DNA of 64,000 nt from Girardinichthys multiradiatus (GCF_021462225.1 NC_061804.1:3027001-3091000); one strand, 5' to 3'; shown: positions 1 through 12,749, numbered from the stretch's first letter. Made by a program: numbers and translations. The notes: generated by a model not told the origin, from the sequence alone.

Positions 1-940
1 TTTAATCCTGGAGATGTTCTTTAGGTGATAGAAGGTCAACCTTGTTACTGTCTTTATGTTCCTCTAAAGGTTCAGGTCTGAATCCATCACTACACCCAGG
101 TTTCTAGCCTGACTGGTGGTTTCTAGCTGTATTAACTGAAGCTGTGTGCTAACTTTTAAACGCTCTTCCTTTGGTCCAAAGATTATTACTTCAAGTTTTG
201 TTTTGATTCAGCTGAAGAACATTTAGGCCCATCCAAGCATTGATTTGTTCTAAGCATTTTCCCAGCGCTTGAATGGGTTCATGGTCACCTGGTGACATCG
301 TAACGTATAGCTGTGTGTCGTCTGCATAGTTATGATAACTTATGTTGTTGTTTATTAAAGAGTTAGCGGGAGCATGTAGATATTGAATAGGAGGGGCCCT
401 AAGATGGATCCTTGGGGAACGTCACATGTGATTTTTATGCTCTCTGATGTAAAGTTACCTACTGACACAAAAAAGTCCCTATTCTTCAAGTAGGATTTAA
501 ACCAGTTGAGTGCTGTACCAGAAAGGCCGACCCAGTTTTCCAGGCGCTCTAATAAAATGGATCAACAGTGTCGAATGCTGCACTAAGGTCCAATAATACC
601 AGCACTGTGGTTCTTCCACAGTCTGCATTTATACGGATGTCATTGAACACCTGGACAAGAGCGGTCTCTGTACTGTGGTGAGCAGGAAGTCTGACTGGAA
701 GACATCGAAGCGGTTGGTCGTTGTTAGGAAGTTGTTTAACTGCTGAAACACAGCTTTTTCAATAATCTTACTGATGAAGAGGAGGTTTGATATAGGCCTG
801 TAGTTCTGTAGTAGCAGCTTGTCCAAGTTGCTCTTTTTCAATAGAGGTTTGATAATTGCTGTTTTTAGGGTCTGGGGGAAAACATCTGACAAAAGGGACG
901 TGTTTATTATCTGAGTTAAATCAGATGTTATTACAGGCAA
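1..940 (-). pseudogene. LINE reverse transcriptase relic (broken frames)
   Basis: The clearest block is at 629-940: LKTAIIKPLLKKSNLDKLL, NYRPISNL, SKIIEKAVFQQLNNFL. After a frame break it continues with [11 protein letters not shown] and then YADDTQLY at 305-328, the catalytic box. The thumb and 3'UTR lie beyond base 1. Confidence 0.8.
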
Positions 941-1632
941 AGCTTCCTGAAGGAAAGCTCTGGGTAAAAGATCGAGACAGCAGGAAGAAGAGCTTAGTTG
1001 GGGTTAGGTTAGTTTTTCAAGTTTATTTGGTGAAATTGGGAAATTTTGTCAAAATCAGTTCTAGTTGGAGACAACTTTGGTCCAGGAGTTGATGTGGATG
1101 TTCTGACTGCCTCTCTGATCTTTTGGGTTTTTTCAGTGAAGAAGTTAACAAATTCATTGCAGGTCCTGGTAGAGTGGAGTTCAGATGCTACGGTTACAGG
1201 AGGGTTTGTTAACCTGTCAACCGTGGCAAATAATGCACCAGCATTGTTCATGTTTTTACTGATGATCTCAGAAAAGAAAGATTCCCTTGCATTTTTCAGT
1301 TGTAGGTTATATCTGTATAGTCTCTCTTTATAGATAATATAGTGAACCTGGAGTCCAGTCTTTCTCCACCTGCATTCAGCTTTTCAACACTCCTGTTTTT
1401 CACTTCTGACTGGTGGAGCACTTCTCCATGGAGACATTTTTTCCCCAGAAACGACTTTCACTTTAATTGGAGCAATTGAATCAATGATGTCTGAGATTTT
1501 AGAATGAAAGTTATCTACCAGCTCATCTACAGTGTTACAGGGCAAAGTGGAGGTAGAAGAGTAAATCTGGTTAAAGGTTTCAGCAGCACCGTCCTTAAAG
1601 ATGTGTTTTCTTATCATGTCTCTTTGGCTAAT

Positions 1633-1983
1633 TCAGTCATTGCAGATGATGCTTTCAAAAATAACAGAAAAGTGGTCAGATGGAGCAACATCAGTTACAG
1701 ACACCTTGGAAATGTTTAAACCCTTAGTAATGAAGTCATTGATTAAAAATGATTTTCCTGACAGAGATCTAATGTTCAATAAAGTCAGTTTATATGACTT
1801 AGTTGCTGATATCAACTCTGTGTCTGGTTGTACCTGACAGTTTATGGCTTTCATTGATTGTTTATTACTGTCTCTTATCCTTTTGGCTTTGTTCTTTCTG
1901 TCACATATAAGCACAGAGATTTTACAACTATCTCCAATTAGGGGCCCACGTTTTTCCTGGATATGCTCATTTCTGATAGTCAC
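1633..1983 (-). pseudogene. LINE endonuclease relic with central deletion
   Basis: A 116-codon frame joining the first strand of an APE-type endonuclease (LTLLNIRSLSGKSFLINDFI) directly to its last part (VTDVAPSDHFSV, with the terminal SDH motif). The intervening catalytic region of such domains, normally around 200 residues, is absent, so it cannot cut DNA. Confidence 0.7.
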
Positions 1984-2549
1984 AGAGAAGTGATTTGAAG
2001 GTCCTGATTAGGAGGAGATAGATTAGGAGGTGGTGGAGGTCTGCGGCATTTGGAAGATGTTGGTTTAGTAGCAGAGCCTCGGCCACGGGGGGTGTTGAAT
2101 GGAGAAGATGTCAGCGCCATTTGGGTCCTGATTTTAAGAGCTCCTTTCATGTTATCAGAATCCAGTAAAGCAAAAAGCGGGCTCAGTGGGGAGATGGGAG
2201 AGTTCTGTGCGGTCTGGGTCGGAGTCTGGGGGGAGGGGGGAATATCGGTGGGGGGTACACTTATCCTGTGGATTTCGACGGGGAGACCTTTTGTGATGAC
2301 CTCTCTTTCTCAGCCAACTGGCCCGTTGTCTCTGCTGGAGCTGTTGGAGGCAGCGTTATCATTGTTGTTGATACTCCATGTTCTCTTCTGAAGGTCGAAG
2401 CTGCTGGCGGATTATTTACTGAATAGAAGAGATTAGATGTGAGACGTCTGGCTCCTGGCTTGTTCAAACAGAAACCATCTTGCTTGAAGAGGTGTCTTTT
2501 TTCCCAAAAAATATTGAAGAGATATCAGACACCACGTTACTGGTATCAA

Positions 2550-2921
2550 TCATAACCTCTGTGTTTTTCTTGTTGCAGAAGTTTTTACAGCTGTGTTGCC
2601 CACTATTAGGGTTCTTGATCCGGTGGGGTACTTTTTCTCTGGCAGCTTAGGAGAAGACTGTTTAGAATGAAGGTTGTTCTCAAACATTTTATTGATCTCA
2701 GAAGATGGATAGTTTTCCTGGTTTTCATTCAGTAGTTGGGCAAATCTGTTTTGGAGGGGAAATCCATTATTTCCAGCTGTCTCACTCCTATCAGTTGTTG
2801 TGACAGCAGCTCGCTGTCGAAGTCTCCTTTTCCCAGGGGAAATGGTGGCATTTTTTTGTAATTCTGGCCATTCTAATTTATTTAATTGCTGAGTCGTCCA
2901 CCTTGATTTTTTTTTGGGCAC
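2550..2921 (-). pseudogene. LINE ORF1-like relic
   Basis: A 123-codon frame with a very basic N-terminus (MPKKKSRW) and KRRLRQR, then a low-complexity polar stretch with FAQLLNENQENYP. Its position at the 5' end of the minus-strand LINE suggests a nucleic-acid-binding ORF1. I recognise no domain. Confidence 0.55.
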
Positions 2922-2963
2922 GCGCCGTCAACTTTTCATTCTTTCGGGGTCGATTATAAAAAC

Positions 2964-3183
2964 ATGGTAAATGGACTGAACTTAAATAGCACCTTTCCAG
3001 TCATACAGACCGCTCAAAGCACTTTACTAGAGCCACATTCACCCAATACGCAGATCGGTAGGCAACTTGAGGTTAAGTGCCTTGCCCAGTGGCACATTGA
3101 CAAACAGCAGGAGGAAACTGGAATCGAACCCACAACCTTCAGATTGCAAGATAACTACTCTTCCTACTGAGCCACAGTCACCA
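2964..3183 (-). repeat. tRNA-derived SINE, copy 1
   Basis: On the minus strand it starts with a tRNA-like head containing box A TGGCTCAGTAGG (3163-3174) and box B GGTTCGATTCC (3120-3130). It ends in a tail like AAGTTCAGTCCATTTACCAT. It is the same family as 39118-39378 but lacks an internal stretch of about 30 bp present there. It abuts the 5' end of the LINE at 2955. Confidence 0.85.
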
Positions 3184-3875
3184 CATTGAAATCTTTTAGA
3201 AAAAAGAAGATAATAATAATAATCATTGGGCGTTGCTAGTAAGAAGTAGTTTTACTCCAATATTTCCATAATTTTGGTTAAGAGATAAAAAGTTAGGAGT
3301 AAAAGAATGCAAGCAAGCAGGGAGCTTAGGAGAAAAGCGTCTGAGCAGGAAGAGAGGCGGAAGCAGAAAGGTATTAAAGTTATGATTATAAAAAATTAGA
3401 ACACCCTTTGAAAGCATGTGTTTTTCCTAACATATTTTGATATATAGATATTAAATGCAAATTTTAGCAACACTAAAAACTTGACAAGTTTTTATAGATT
3501 TTATAGTTTTTTTTAATGTAGCCAGTCACACAAGGACCATACACTACAAGATCTAGACCCTTTAGTACAGAGAATGACAATTATGTTTTTTTGTTTGTTT
3601 GTTTGTTTCACACATAAGACCATCCACACAGTATCATATTTAAGTTTTTTTGTATTTAAACTTTTAAATTTTTGATGTTAAATGCAAAAAATGCCATTTC
3701 TGGTGAGGCATAAATGATCACACACCCACAATTATTCCCACACAGATGTATATATGTACATAAATGTACATCTGTGTGAATGTCTGTACGTCAGATACAC
3801 ATGATGAGAACATCATTTTAATAGGATTTTTGTCCTTTTCGACGTCAGACACATATGTTGTTGTGTTCCTGACTG
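3184..3875. other. Intergenic, nothing recognised
   Basis: AT-rich sequence with a short TTTG run at about 3588-3608. No gene or repeat family is recognised. Confidence 0.5.
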
Positions 3876-4310
3876 TTCAACTGAGAGTGGACACCATAGT
3901 GACATTAAAGGAGCAACCCGAGACCTTCAAGAAGAAGATTGTTGCAACTTATGAGTCTTGTAAGGGATTTAAAGAAGACTCAAAATTTTAAATTTTAAAT
4001 CTGTCCTTCCACTGTCTGGAAAATTCTACAAGTGGACATACACAACAACTGTCCAGGTGTGGCTGTCAAAGCAAGTTAATCCAGAAACCAAACTGCAAGA
4101 TGCTAAAAGAAGTGCCTAAAACATCATCATGGGACCTACAACAGGCTCTTTTTACTCCTGATTTAAAGGTGCAAGCCTGTACAATCAGTCTGTACATGTT
4201 TAAGTTTTTCTGGGAGGTGTGCAAGAAAGAAACCTATGCTCTCTAACAAAATCATGAAAGCCAGATTAAAGTTTGCCAGAGGGAAAGTAGATAAAAAAAA
4301 CAGGATTTCT
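3876..4310 (+). mobile_element. Tc1-like transposon relic (interrupted by a SINE)
   Basis: Plus-strand stretches such as AAGAAGATTGTTGCAACTTA, GGACCTACAACAGGCTCT and GCCAGATTAAAGTTTGCCAG match, from memory, the N-terminal and middle transposase region of a fish Tc1-like family. No long frame survives. It stops where the SINE at about 4313 begins. Confidence 0.6.
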
Positions 4311-4312
4311 GC

Positions 4313-4660
4313 ACCGCTGCATGGTGGCACCGTTGGTAGCAATGTTGCCTTGCAGTAAGAAGGTCCTGGGTTTGATTCCCGGCCAGGGGTCTTTCTACAT
4401 GGAATTTGCATGTTCTCCCCGTGCATGTGTGGGTTCTCACTGGGTACTCCTGCTTCCTCCCACAGTCCAAAGACATGCCTGTTAGGTTAATTGGTCTCTA
4501 AATTGCCCTTAGGTGTATGAGTGTGTACATGGTTGTTTGTGTGTTGTCTGGTGACCTGTCCAGGGTGTACCCTGCCTTTTGCCCATAGACTGCTGGAGAT
4601 GGGCACCAGCTCCCCTGTGACCCCCTATGGAATAAATGGTAGAAAATGACTGAGTGACAA
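4313..4660 (+). repeat. tRNA-related SINE (long form)
   Basis: The head TGGTGGCACCGTTGGTAGCA with GGTTTGATTCCCGGCC resembles tRNA boxes. It is followed by TTTGCATGTTCTCCCCGTGC, CTTCCTCCCACAGTCCAAAG, GGTTAATTGG and CCAGGGTGTACCCTGCC, ending in GGTAGAAAATGACTGAGTGAC. This is a very common teleost repeat. It is the fullest of five copies in the window. Confidence 0.85.
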
Positions 4661-5335
4661 ACCAAAATCAGCATTACAGGAAAAGGGTAATCCAAGTCTT
4701 CATTACCACCATTATAATACCATCTACATGCAAACCCGCTGCTTGGGAGGCAGCTTTGGAACAACCTGTCCTTTCATACCAAGAACCTCATTAAACTTCA
4801 ATACCTGTTTGAAATGTTTTTTTATTCCTTGGCATTTAAAACCTTTACATGGCGAGCACTTTGGACAACTGTTTTCTGTTTTTTTAAATGTACTAATGAA
4901 TAAATTTCAGTTGACATTTACCTTCCTGAAGAAGTACACCTACCTCCTTCCTCATTTAAACACCTAGTTTTCGCTAAATATGCACCACTGTCAGTGCTGC
5001 AGTCTTGCAGTCACCTGAAGACAAACCTTGTTTAGACTCCTTTACTGCCCTTGATTTTGCATGTCAGAAACCAGAGAGCAAATCTTCAAACTGTTTATTG
5101 CTTACTGAACATCCGAGATGAACTCATTTAGTGGCTAGCATGCAGGTGACCTTGATGCCGCTGGACTTTTCTGGGATAAACTTATAAAGGGGAAAATTAT
5201 TGCACTGGAGCAATCTCTCTCTCTGGAGAGTCCTTTATCCAGGACACGAAGAGGGAACATTTGTGTCAGCGGCAGAATAGTTGTCCTGGAAAGGACACAG
5301 AGTCTCTTCTGTGCTACAGGTGTTTTCTCTTACTG
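4661..5335. other. Intergenic, nothing recognised
   Basis: Mixed AT-rich sequence with short chance frames only. No gene or repeat assignment is possible. Confidence 0.4.
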
Positions 5336-5337
5336 AA

Positions 5338-6480
5338 ATTCCAGTGCTGTGAAAAAGTATTTGCCCCCTTAACAGATTCCTTTTGTTTACTTTATTATCA
5401 CACTTAAAGGTTTAAGACTGTCCAACAAATGTAATTATAAGACAGAGCTAACTAAAGTAAATACAAACAGCAGTTTTCAAATGATGTTTTTGTTCATTAG
5501 GGGAAAACAATTTGGCCCTATATGAAAAATGTAATTTTTCCACTTGTTAAATCCTTAATAGACTTTGATTTTCTTTTACCACACCCAGGCTTAATTTTTA
5601 CCTCACATTAGGAATTTAAATGAATTAAGCAGCACCGCTGACAGCACGAAGTAGGCTCAAGCAGATGGGAAGCAAAGTCACTGACATCTATCAGCCTGGG
5701 AAGGGTTACAAAGCTATTTCTAAGCTTTTGGGACTCCAGCGAACCACAGTGATACACATTATTCACTAATGAGAAAACATGAATTAATAGTGAACCTTCT
5801 CAGGAGCAGCAAACTAACCAGAATTACCCTAGAAGCACATTAACAACTCACCCAGGAGGTCACAAAAGAACCCAGAACAACATCTAAAGGGCTGCTTAAT
5901 AAAGTTCAGTTTCATGATTGAACAATGAGAAAGAGGCTGGACAAAAGTAGCTTCGATAGCAGAGTTCAAAGGCCAAAACCACTACTAAGCAAAAAGAACA
6001 CAAAGGCTCATCTCACATTTGCCATAAAAAACATCTTCAAGATCTGCAACACTTGACTGACGAGACAGAAGTGGAACTTTTTGGAAGGTGTGTGTCCAGT
6101 TAAATCTGGCATGAAACTAACAACATTTCAGAAAAGGAACAACAGTCAAACCTGGTGGTGGTAGTATGGTGCTGTGGGGCTGTTTTGCTCCCTTAGGACC
6201 TCAACGGCCTGCTGTAATTGATGGAAAACAAGCCATTTATGCTCGAAAGCTTGAAATATTGCTGAATTAAAACAATTGTGCAACAATGTAAAAAAGTTGT
6301 TAGTTATAGAAATGCTTGATGGTAATCAGGTTTAGGGGGAAGTTACTTTTTGCAAAGGGCCAGGTTGCTCTGAAGGGCTTTTTTCCCTTAAAAATGTAAT
6401 CATTTGCTTTGGATTTACCCTGGTTATATTTAATATCAAGTAAAACAGTATGAAAAACCTTTTTACTAGTACGAAATGAA
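5338..6480 (+). mobile_element. Tc1-like transposon relic (GTGCTGTGAAAAAGTATTTG family)
   Basis: It starts with the terminal motif AGTGCTGTGAAAAAGTATTT. Plus-strand transposase remnants follow: GGGAAGGGTTACAAAGC, GACGAGACAGAAGTGGAACT and CCTGGTGGTGGTAGTATGGT. The right side has AAGTTACTTTTTGCAAAGGG. Multiple stops and indels leave no usable ORF. A second fragment of this family lies at 35877-36540. Confidence 0.7.
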
Positions 6481-6544
6481 GGGAGGTGAGTATGAAACTG
6501 GGCTAAGAACTGGCGAGGGTGCTGGTAATTACAAACTTTTGGTC

Positions 6545-7140
6545 ATTTTGTACCCACCTTTTTCAGATATGAAATGGTGGACATATTGTATCGACCATTT
6601 GTCCATTCGAACTTAACACAGTGACTTTTTATGCCTGCTTTGAAAGAAAACTCAATAATTTAAAATTAGTTCAACCTGAAACATTTGAGGGCATTAAAAT
6701 ACAAAAACAGAAGGACTCTGTTGAAAGGGAAAGACATTTTCATGGCACTTCATGGCACATTTATCTTAAGGTTATAGCTAAAAGGAAGTGCAGTGGAGTG
6801 TAAAGCTGTACAATCTGATAAATAACATGAACTAATCTAACACATCAACTGCAAGCTTGTAAAGAACTTCAACCACACTTTTAATTCATATAGATATGTT
6901 TGCTTTTCCGGATGTGTTACTGTTTGATCTCTCTGGCTGATCTTTTTTGTTATTTATGGTCAGCTGTGAAGTCACGTGATCCGCTGTAAGGGGTTAAGCT
7001 CCACATTCGCCCTTTGCTGGACTGGATAAACCCTCCTCCCACTGAGGGATTACTGTTCCTAATGTACTACAGGCTATTGTGGAAGGAACAGAGGCGCTTG
7101 CATGTGCTCGGAGCAAAGATAAGAGAATTACATCTAAATC
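6545..7140. other. Intergenic, nothing recognised
   Basis: A 60-codon frame at 6621-6803 has no recognisable homology. No repeat family is recognised. Confidence 0.4.
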
Positions 7141-7306
7141 AACAAAGCATAAAGATATTGTGCAAAAGTCTCAGGTCATTTCAATTTATTTTTTATACTT
7201 TGCCTCCAACGAGACTTTATGGGAGTACAGTGGTCTTAATCAGCAGCTCTTCAGGCTTTCTGAAGATTTTTCACAGTTTTTCTTTGACCATTTGGTGCTT
7301 TGTGAA

Positions 7307-7353
7307 CACATTTTTAGTTACTAGCTCTTTGGGAGCTGGTAGCTAAAAATGTG
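7307..7353. repeat. Inverted repeat, 21-bp arms, 5-bp loop
   Basis: Arms 7307-7327 and 7333-7353 match at 19 of 21 positions; both mismatches would be G-U pairs in RNA. The sequence from 7150 (TTGTGCAAAAGTCTCAGG) looks like a transposon terminal region, so this is probably part of a decayed DNA element. Confidence 0.7.
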
Positions 7354-7629
7354 CAAACAGACCTAGTTTCCATAAATAGCTTGATCATTAATTCTTAATG
7401 GTTACATTTAACACAAGCATATAAAATAATATCTTAATAAATAAATTCAAAACACTTTAAATAAATATACATTCCTGCATTTTTTCTTCCCTTAAGCATT
7501 TCTGGTTTTTTGATTTAATATTATTAATATATTTTAGACAACATGTTGGAAAAAATGTCATCAGATAATTTGATTCAATTTATAGCCTGTACTATGCAGA
7601 GCAGTGGGCATGGAGTGTTTTACCTTGTT

Positions 7630-8140
7630 TTAAAACTCAAATGTAGTCTTGTGTGACCATTTAAAGTCCTGATAACTCAACATGTTTCTGTTTGTGATGG
7701 TAGGACACGTACGGCCTGGTATCACTCCCAACCAACCAAAACCACTGGTTGTCATGTGGAGATCACTATTATGGTTGTTATGGAGAGCTGGTGACTCCGA
7801 GACGCAGCTCTTTGAGATTAGGGGATGTTTGTCCTCACTGTGCAAGGTGACAAAATAAACCCCAGTCCTCATCCAACCTTGTTTGTCAAAGTTCCTGTTT
7901 TAAGCTCTTTAATCATTATTCTGACTGTGGATCTGGGCAAGTTTATAGGGGCAGCTATAATCTTCCAGACACTTTCAGGCCTATGAAGATCAATGCACAT
8001 GTGCTTAACTTGAATGGCATGTTCTTTTGTGTTTCCCATTTTTAAGAGTGGTTAAGAGAACTGGGCCTGTATGTCACATCATATTTAAACTCCATGGAAA
8101 CAGGATCTCATATATAACTAGATAACATTTTGTACTCACT
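7630..8140 (-). mobile_element. Tc1-like transposon relic, family C, copy 1
   Basis: Read on the minus strand it aligns with 44020-44690 (+) and 53885-54300 (-). Shared blocks include AAAATGGGAAACACAAAAGA, a GACTGTGGATC/GACTGTAGATA block and GAAGATCAA...CACAT. The three copies diverge strongly and share only short blocks by eye. No intact transposase frame survives. Confidence 0.6.
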
Positions 8141-8771
8141 CTGATCATCTTAAAATAGTAAAGTAAAAATTTGAATCTAGTTAGAATTATGTGTGGCAGT
8201 GGGATATTTAAAAACAAACAATTTATCCCCTTATAAATCCATTAACTCAAATCAGTGGTTGGATTTTCAGAAATGTTCAATGAGAGATTAGTCTGCTGCT
8301 TTACACATCTTTCTTAGGTGTGCTAATAAGAATAGAGGGTGCAGTTAGTTTTTCCATGTGCCAACTGCTTAGATAGATAATTATTATGAGTTCAGTCATT
8401 TTAAATACTGCTGCTACTTAAGTTTGCTATTTTTTTAACCCTTTTAACAAATTTCCAAATTAATCTTTTATTTTTATAACAGTTTAATAAAACACAGAAC
8501 AAATCACTACCCTGTTAAATCATTAAGGACAAACATATCTGCCTGCAAAAAGCTATTTAAATCTCTTAACCCACTGCAGTCTGCCTAATACTACCAAACA
8601 TTCAACAAGTTGGAGGATTTTATCCCTTTAAATGTCAGTTTGATGATGTCACTGTTGTTATTTATTTAAATTTTTTTTTAAATATGTTGTTTTCAGTGTT
8701 CCAAATGTTGGTTGGCTGATGGATAAGAAAAATCAGTCTTAAATATGCCAAGCCAAGAAAATTGACTTTGA

Positions 8772-9835
8772 TCTCATCAAGCCCTGCCACCGTGGAGCTT
8801 TTTAACCACCTCGGTGACTTCAGCCTGAGTGACGTAAGAGTCCAACCCCAAGTCCCCAGCCTCTGTTTCCACCAGGGAATGCGTGACGGCAGGATTGAAG
8901 AGATCCTCGAAGTACTCCTTCCACCGGCCGATAATGTCCCCAGTCAAGATCAGCAGCTCCCCACCCACATTGTAAACAGTGTTGGCGAATCACTGCTTCC
9001 CCCTCCTGAGGTGCCAGAGGGTTTGCCAGAATCGCTTTGAGGCCAACTGGTAGTCCTTCTCCATGGCCTCACCGAACTCCTCCCAGGCCGAAGTTTTTCC
9101 CTCTGCCACGGCCCGGGTCGCGGCACGCTTCGCCTCACGGTACCCGTCAGCCGCCTCAGGAGTCCCACAAGCCAACCACAGCCGATAGGACTCCTTCTTC
9201 AGCTTGACAGCATCCATAACTGCCGTTTCCACCAACGGGTTCAGGGATTGCCGCCGCGACAGGAACCGCAGACCTTACTGCCACAGCTACGGGCAGCAGC
9301 ATCGACAATAGACGCGGAGAACATGGTGGTGATCAGTGGACAGCTCAGCCCCTCTCTTCATCCGAGTGTCCAAAACATGCAGCCGAAGGTCTCAAGACAC
9401 GACAACAAAGTCAATCATCGACCTTCTGCCTAAGGTGTCCTGGTGCCAAGTGCACTGATGAACTTCCCTTATGCTCAAACACGGTGTTCACTATGGACAA
9501 TCCGTGACTAGCACAGAAGTCAAATAATGAAGCACCACTCAGATTCAGATCAGGGAGGCCATTCCTCCCAATCATATCTCTCCAGGTGTCACTGTTGTTT
9601 CCCACGTGGGCACTGAAGTCCCCCAGCAGAATAACGGAGTCCCCAAGAGGGGCACTATGCAGCACCCCCGACAGGGACGCCAAGAAGGCCGGGTCCTCTG
9701 CCCTACCACTCGGCCCGTAGGCTGAAACGACTGTCAGAGACCTGTCCCCGACCCGAAGGCGCAGGGATGCGACCCTCTCATCCACTGGGTTTACCCTGGT
9801 GGATGAGAGGGTCACCACTGGATCTGAAGATCCTA
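8772..9835 (-). mobile_element. RTE-like LINE fragment: endonuclease and linker half
   Basis: On the minus strand 9411-9818 encodes an APE-type endonuclease piece: LTVVSAYGPSGRAEDPAFL, SVILLGDFSAHVGNNSDTWR, IGRNGLPDLNLSG, LSIVNTVFEHKG. Next come 8990-9235 (KKESYRLWLACGTPEA, KRFWQTLWHLRRGK) and 8777-8968 (IIGRWKEYFEDLFN), which are typical of the linker before the RT. The copy ends before the RT domain. The fragment is GC-richer than its surroundings. It probably belongs to the same family as the RT-bearing copy at 54564-55830; the two fragments do not overlap. Confidence 0.8.
9411..9818 (-). pseudogene. LINE endonuclease relic (APE-type)
   Basis: A 135-codon frame with SAYGPSG and LLGDFSAHVG, corresponding to conserved APE-endonuclease motifs. 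The canonical GDFNAH asparagine is replaced by serine (GDFSAH), which would impair catalysis. The frame breaks after HLAPGHLRQKVDD. Confidence 0.75.
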
Positions 9836-9844
9836 GGAGAGGTA

Positions 9845-10223
9845 ATGGAAGAAGAGGCAGGCTGGAAGAAATGACAAGAAACCAGAAGAGCTAATCAGAT
9901 GGAATGAGGAGCAGCTGTGGCAGAGAGAAAGTAGAGCAGCTGAAGGAGAAAGACTAATTCACCAGAGCAGAGTAGAAACAGTAATACAAGAAAACCCGGG
10001 TAAAAATATCAAACACATATCTATCAGAAAATAACTCTGGAGGAATAAAGTACACTAGATTAAAGTGCAGAACAACAACCCAATAAGGAAAACACCTAAC
10101 AACAATAGGCCTAGGAAAATGAACTAAAGAAAGCAAGACCTAATGAACATATTAAACTGCAAGGCAATGGTAAAATACTCACACAATAGAGAATCAAAAC
10201 TCAGACCCCTCAGGATCATGACA
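9845..10223 (-). repeat. LTR-like fragment
   Basis: On the minus strand it starts TGTCATGATCCTGAGGGGTC (10223 downward), a typical 5' start of a fish Gypsy-type LTR, and continues as a T- and C-rich strand. The other end runs into the LINE fragment at 9835. No coding region or primer-binding site is seen. Confidence 0.45.
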
Positions 10224-12749
10224 TCATGTTTAACATTTACTACCCTGTAAAGTCATTTGATGACAGATAATCCACTCAAAACCACAACCTATAATATATG
10301 TTATTACATAACATATAATTAAGCATTTTGCAGTGCTAGGGTTCAGTTTTATGGAAAAATAATAAAGTTTTCTAAATTTTCCTGTTCATCACCAAATGTA
10401 TTAATAACAGCAGTTTTTTCTAAGTGATTTCTGATTGCACTAACTTAAAAACATTAAACTAAGGGTTAGAAATTAAGTGTTAAAAGTTCAAACAGCAATG
10501 CGTCATACTGTGCCAGTGTTTGTTCAGTAGTAACTACGTTTGTATCCTGTTTGCATCATGAATATTGTGGTTATTTTTGTCTTTCTGTCAGTTGCATTTA
10601 TATTTTTCTTTGCATCGGTTCTGTTCTGGCTGCAAAATAAATGACCCCTTAAGGACAATTTATTTTAATAAAAAATAAAGCAATATTACTTAATAATAGA
10701 CATAATAATAAGGATTTCTTAGCTTCTTTCAGCCACATTGGAAAAAGTTATTTTGTCACACAGTTCAATAAATGACAGTTAGTAAAACAAGCTAAAATTG
10801 AAATCCATGGCAATCAACGGACTAATGCACAGTGCATTAAAAGAGTGCATGAAACCTGTATTGTGCAAATGACATTAGACAGTAATTTACTTGGAAATTA
10901 GTCCCACACATGACCTATTATGCCGAGGTAGGGGGTAATGCATATAATAATGACACTAAACTTCTTAATATGCTACAAAAAAAAGCTTTAATAACCACAA
11001 ATGGTTCAGATTATTATGATCAAACAAACATAATATTTCTTAAAATGCATCCCTTAAAATTATATAATTAAAGAAACATTATGAACTTGGGGGAAAATGT
11101 GTGTTTAACAAAGTAAATGTCAGAACAAATACATATAAAAAGGTGTACATCTGTTTAATGGTAAACATATGGAATAAGTATGATGATGAATTAAAACAAT
11201 CTTGATCGTATTTTTAAAAATGCGCAAAAAAAAAGTCAAAGAACAAATATAAATGTGCGGTCCAATTAACCTGCTATGGGAGACATGATATCTTCTAATT
11301 AATCTTTATTTTAGTATTTTAATATTTTACAGGGGTTTCTCAATAGATTTGAATATTATTTAAAGGTTAATTTATTTCAGTAAATCAATTTCAAAAATGC
11401 AACTCATAAATGATACAGTTGTATTACACACAGAGTGGTATACTTCAAGGGTTTATTTCTGTTAGTTTGAAAGATTATGGCTTACGGCAAAGGAAAACTT
11501 TAAAAACAGTTTCTCCGAAATGTATTTTAAGACCAATAAAATAGAGATTTCTACTACAGAAATATTGTGTTATGGTCCGCAGAATCAGTCACTGACACAA
11601 TCTACAAGGAAGTTAAGTCACAAAAGACCATGGCTAAAGAAGCTGCCTGTTATCAAGCACATAAAGGCAAAGTTGAGTGGAAGGAAAACATGTTAGAAAA
11701 AAATGCACAGGCCAAATAATCAATGTCCCATAATCAGGAGGAAGAGTGGAGTGGCACAGATTTAAACATGACAAAGTCAAGAGAAAGATAGGAGACACCA
11801 TACCAAATAAGGCAGATGAGCTGCAGGGCTCTAATAAAACAATCTGCAGCAATGCCTGCCCATATCATACAGTATACATGAATGCAGCTTTCAGTAGGCC
11901 CACATTTCCATATTTAAAAGTTTTTTTTCATTGGTCACATCTAATTTTCTAAATTTCTTTGGCGTTCTCATTAGCTATGAGTCATATTCAATAGAATTAA
12001 CAGAAATAACAGAGCGAATAAATATACGTATATATGACATTTACTTTTTGATCTTAATTAATTCATGAAATAAAGCTTTTGAAGACACACCTGTATATCA
12101 GTATATACAATCATATTAAAAAAAAAACTTAAAAATGCGTTCTAATGAGGCTCGTTTGTCTTGTTAAAAGTCACTTTTTAAAATAACAACCTTTAAGCAA
12201 CCTTTAGGCAGGAATCAAACAAACTTTTTACTAAACCTAGATAATATTTTTTTTATTGGTCTGATGTAATATTCTAAACCTTAAATGTTGAGTTTTCCTT
12301 AGCTGTAAGGGGAAAATGATTATAATAAAACAGAAATAAAGGCTTGAAATTTTAAAGCTTTATTTCACGTTTAGAGTTTAAAACACCAGTCTGTGTGTAA
12401 TTAATCTTTATAATGTGTTTTGCTTAGTGAATTGAGTTACTGACAAAATGAATTTTCAATAATGTTCTGATTTATTAAATATGACTATATTAGTACTTTT
12501 CACATCTTGTTTTAGTTCAATTAAAACATATAAAATATGTTTTAATTTATTCTGACATAATACAGACGCATGCAGCAAGATTCGTGATGTCGTACATGAA
12601 AGTGACACAATGTCATTATTATTCTTCAATTTTTATTAATAAATAATCAATAAATTATTAAAGTTTAAAGGAGACCATGACATCTTGCTTAGATAATAAT
12701 TCATACATTTCTTTTGTTTTATTCTAAGGTATTTTATTACGTAAAGGTC
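10224..12749. other. AT-rich intergenic DNA upstream of ppm1e, nothing recognised
   Basis: Long AT-rich stretch with no frame above about 77 codons, no recognisable repeat and no exon-like sequence. Confidence 0.5.

Larger units (their letters stand above)
1..2955 (-). mobile_element. L2/CR1-like non-LTR retrotransposon, internally deleted, continues past the left edge
   Basis: Read on the minus strand, the order from about 2955 to 1 is: ORF1-like basic protein, start of an endonuclease, end of an endonuclease, linker, reverse transcriptase. RT hallmarks are NYRPISNL (near 800), [11 protein letters not shown] (near 562-602) and YADDTQLY (305-328). Frames are broken many times, so it is a dead copy. 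Most of the endonuclease is missing: KSFLINDFI joins within a few residues to NISKVSVTDVAPSDHF. The L2/CR1 assignment rests on remembered fish families; the RT call itself is secure. Confidence 0.85.

Noticed and set aside
1..12749. Second host gene upstream of ppm1e
   Set aside because: All substantial frames map to LINE or transposon relics, and I see no exon series with consistent splice sites.
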